Below are positions 5,604-7,398 of a stretch of 7,398 nucleotides of DNA, piece by piece. Each line of letters begins with the position of its first letter. Position 1 is the first letter of the stretch. Source of the stretch: an uncultured Chthoniobacterales bacterium (GTDB lineage Bacteria; Verrucomicrobiota; Verrucomicrobiae; Chthoniobacterales; UBA10450). The notes under the pieces were generated by a model. The model was not told the DNA's origin. It saw only the letters and a program-made list of their open reading frames with translations, and made no database searches. Location: positions 1 through 7,398 of the forward strand of contig CATPCN010000191.1 in the NCBI GenBank assembly GCA_955652855.1, written 5' to 3'. A program made the translations under genes and the position numbers.

Positions 5604-6698
5604 TTAGAAGCCGATCGCGCGCAACACATCGCGCTCGTTCGGCGCGACTGGCGTCAATTTTGGAACCCGCTCCGACCAAAGGTCCGGATCTTTCAGACCA
5701 TGGCCCGTCACAGTGCAAACAATTCGACTGCCTTGATCGATTTGAGCGAACTGGTAAGCCGCATCTTTTTTTTCGCAGCACTTGAAAAATCCGGCGATGG
5801 AAGCGGCGCTGGCGGGTTCTACGAAAATGCCTTCATTTCTTGCGAGCCATTGTTGGGCGCGAAGGATTTCTTCATCCGTCACGATGTCGATCTTGCCGGC
5901 CGAATCGCGCAAGACGCCCGACGCTTCTTTCCAACTCGCCGGGTTTCCGATTCGAATGGCGGAAGCGATCGTCTCCGGTTGTTCGATAACTCGTCTGTAG
6001 AAAATTGGCGCTGCGCCCGCCGCTTGAAAGCCGAGCATCCGCGGGAGCAATGTCGATCTTTTGACCTCGTGATATTCTCGATAGCCGCGCCAGTACGCGC
6101 TGATGTTGCCGGCGTTGCCGACCGGCAAAAGATGAAAGCGCGGCGCGGCGCCAAGCTCATCCACGATTTCAAACGCGGCGGTTTTCTGTCCTTCAATCCG
6201 ATTGGGATTGATTGAATTCACGATCGTAAAATCTTTTCTCTCACCGAGCTCGCGCACGATGCGCAGCGCGTCGTCGAAGTTGCCATCGATCGCGACAATT
6301 TTCGCGCCGTAAGCGAAAGCTTGAACAAGTTTTCCCGTCGCGATTTTTCCCGCCGGCAACACCACCGCACAGCAAATTCCAGCGCGCGCCGCGTAGGCCG
6401 CAGCCGAAGCGGAGGTATTTCCGGTCGAAGCGCAAAGCAGCGCCTCCGTCCCCTGCTCCTTCGCTTTCGAAACGGCGACGGTCATCCCGCGATCTTTGAA
6501 TGAGCCAGTCGGATTCAGTCCTTCGTATTTGATGTAAACTTTGCAATCGTGACCGACGATCTCGCTCAGTCGTGTCGAAAAAATCAACGGCGTGCCGCCT
6601 TCGCCTAACGATACCACCGGCGTTTTCGCGGAAACCGGAAGGTAATCCCGGTAGCGATCAATCACTCCCCTGCCCCGGTTTTCGTTTCGTTTCATCAT
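5604..6698 (-). CDS. thrC: Threonine synthase, PLP-dependent
   Basis: 364 residues. The enzyme converts O-phospho-L-homoserine and water to L-threonine and phosphate, the last step of threonine synthesis. It belongs to fold-type II PLP enzymes: the PLP lysine is K68 in [10 protein letters not shown] (62-71), the substrate loop is [11 protein letters not shown] (90-100), and the phosphate-binding glycine loop is [15 protein letters not shown] (192-206). The N-terminal [13 protein letters not shown] and SLGEGGTPL (30-38), and the C-terminal EPASAAS and [11 protein letters not shown] (328-338), are family hallmarks. The length is that of the short bacterial class rather than the long E. coli/yeast class. 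ATG 6698 or 6695 can be used (MMKRNE); neither has a Shine-Dalgarno sequence. It lies upstream of lysC, so the pair commits aspartate towards threonine. It is transcribed divergently from the E1 gene. Confidence 0.95.
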   Translation of the reverse strand: MMKRNENRGRGVIDRYRDYLPVSAKTPVVSLGEGGTPLIFSTRLSEIVGHDCKVYIKYEGLNPTGSFKDRGMTVAVSKAKEQGTEALLCASTGNTSASAAAYAARAGICCAVVLPAGKIATGKLVQAFAYGAKIVAIDGNFDDALRIVRELGERKDFTIVNSINPNRIEGQKTAAFEIVDELGAAPRFHLLPVGNAGNISAYWRGYREYHEVKRSTLLPRMLGFQAAGAAPIFYRRVIEQPETIASAIRIGNPASWKEASGVLRDSAGKIDIVTDEEILRAQQWLARNEGIFVEPASAASIAGFFKCCEKKDAAYQFAQIDQGSRIVCTVTGHGLKDPDLWSERVPKLTPVAPNERDVLRAIGF

Positions 6699-6706
6699 CG
6701 CGTCCG

Positions 6707-6735
6707 ATTTTACATCCGATTGTCGATCTTGCGAA
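6707..6735 (-). promoter_or_regulatory. Candidate thrC promoter
   Basis: On the minus strand TTCGCA (6735-6730) and TAAAAT (6712-6707) are separated by 17 bases and match the sigma-70 boxes TTGACA and TATAAT at 4 and 5 positions. The -10 box ends only 8 bases before ATG 6698, so a transcript starting at the usual distance would have almost no leader. That agrees with the lack of a Shine-Dalgarno sequence but is inferred from spacing alone. Confidence 0.35.
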
Positions 6736-6751
6736 GATGTCGATCTTGCGG
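6721..6751. repeat. Tandem 13-base direct repeat TGTCGATCTTGCG
   Basis: TGTCGATCTTGCG occurs exactly at 6721-6733 and again at 6739-6751, an offset of 18 bases, in the thrC/E1 divergent spacer. The second copy overlaps the possible upstream E1 start (ATG 6737). The shared core TGTCGATCTTG appears once more at 5524-5534, ten bases upstream of the lysC start. It could be a local duplication, operator half-sites or chance. Confidence 0.6.
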
Positions 6752-6766
6752 TTGTCTACCTCGCCA

Positions 6767-7398
6767 ATGCCAGAGCTGAGCAAAGAAATTAAGCTGCGTC
6801 TCTTGACCACGATGCTCGAGAGTCGTTACGCCGATTTGCGCGAGCAGAATTTGAATCGGCAAGGCAAAGGTCATTTTCATGTTTCCGGGATGGGACACGA
6901 AGCGCTCGCGGCGATTTCGATGCAAATGGAGCGCGACGATTTTGTCGTTCCATATTATCGCGATCGCGGCCTCGTGCTCGGTCGCGGCATGACCACGCGC
7001 GAACTTGCACTGGAATATTTCGCCAAACTCAAAACCGGCAGCGGCGGTCGCATGATGCCGTCACATTACAGCAACGCCGATCTGCATATTTGGAGCGTGC
7101 CCACGCCAACCGGTTCGCAATTGTTGCCCGCCTGCGGCATGGCCTGGGGGCTTCAACTCGATGGCAAAAAGAATTTCGTCGTCGCGACGGTCGGCGACGC
7201 GGCCACGCGCCAGGGCGATTTTTTCGAGGCGCTCTGTTTTGCCAAGGAAAAAAAATTGCCGGTGCTTTTCGTCGTGGAAGACAACGGCTACGGAATCAGC
7301 AGTCCGACACGGAAAATCAATCCGCTCGCGATCGATGCGCTCCAGCCTAACGACTGGCAAAAGATCGACGGACAGGATGTTCAACAAGTTTACGATTC
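6767..7398 (+). CDS. 2-oxoacid dehydrogenase E1 component, thiamine-dependent (3' partial)
   Basis: The first 210 codons are in the window and the frame is still open at the end. This is the alpha-type part of a pyruvate or branched-chain 2-oxoacid dehydrogenase E1, which decarboxylates a 2-oxoacid on thiamine diphosphate and passes the acyl group to the lipoyl domain of E2. Visible blocks from ATG 6767: GKGHFHVSGMGHEALAAIS (34-52); DDFVVPYYRDRGLVLGRGM (57-75); GGRMMPSHYS (93-102); and the thiamine-binding segment VGDAATRQGDFFEAL (142-156) to VVEDNGYGIS (169-178). The usual GDG...NN reads GDA...DN here, which, as I recall, is typical of long E1 proteins with alpha and beta parts fused in one chain; the window ends before the beta part could be seen. 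ATG 6737 ([10 protein letters not shown]) is in frame and also possible; 6767 was preferred because the conserved sequence starts with PELSKEIKLRLL. No clear ribosome binding site precedes either. Confidence 0.9.
   Translation, partial: MPELSKEIKLRLLTTMLESRYADLREQNLNRQGKGHFHVSGMGHEALAAISMQMERDDFVVPYYRDRGLVLGRGMTTRELALEYFAKLKTGSGGRMMPSHYSNADLHIWSVPTPTGSQLLPACGMAWGLQLDGKKNFVVATVGDAATRQGDFFEALCFAKEKKLPVLFVVEDNGYGISSPTRKINPLAIDALQPNDWQKIDGQDVQQVYD

Noticed and set aside
5523..6215. Plus-strand ORF of 230 residues
   Set aside because: It is antisense to thrC, whose protein has full family motifs; the product is Arg- and Phe-rich shadow sequence.

Overview
The window looks like a bacterial chromosome segment, most plausibly from a soil or freshwater member of the Verrucomicrobiota. 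That guess rests on the style of the aspartate kinase, threonine synthase and long-type E1 dehydrogenase proteins and on the small secreted protein beside them. It was made by eye, without any database search. The window falls into two unlike halves.

Left half (about 1-3480): an accessory region. It opens with the 3' tail of a Tyr/Gly/Arg/His-rich protein (1-132, + strand). All credible genes from 2858 down to 1074 then lie on the minus strand as a compact cassette of five small ORFs. In order of reading these are a membrane protein with a Pro/Ala tail, a small soluble protein, a membrane-anchored protein with an RIDTTTGQTW motif, a two-helix membrane protein, and a 176-residue protein resembling a conserved hypothetical (possibly HEPN-like) family. 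Genes 2-3 and 3-4 overlap by 4 bases (ATGA and GTGA), and gene 5 starts within 9 bases of the end of gene 4. Downstream in the same orientation is the wreck of a Mu-type DDE transposase (306-953, with a readable extension to about 1073 interrupted by a stop). On the other flank is a frameshifted, 5'-truncated GNAT acetyltransferase (3137-3438). Two broken genes around a cassette of unknown genes fit an eroded mobile or horizontally acquired island.

Right half (about 3480-7398): ordinary core metabolism. A secreted 191-residue protein (3688-4263, +) with a Glu/Lys/Ala-rich middle and an SH3-like C-terminal segment converges on the aspartate kinase gene lysC (4267-5514, -), with three bases between them. 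Threonine synthase thrC (5604-6698, -) lies upstream of lysC in the same direction, so the two can be co-transcribed; they act at the first and last steps of threonine synthesis from aspartate. Diverging from thrC, after only 38-68 bases, is a 2-oxoacid dehydrogenase E1 gene (from 6767 or 6737, +) that runs off the window. A 13-base sequence is repeated in tandem in this divergent spacer, and an 11-base version recurs just upstream of lysC.

No rRNA, tRNA, CRISPR array, complete insertion sequence or convincing rho-independent terminator was found. The best candidate for something undescribed is the translationally coupled minus-strand cassette at 1074-2858. Its biological role cannot be read from the sequence.
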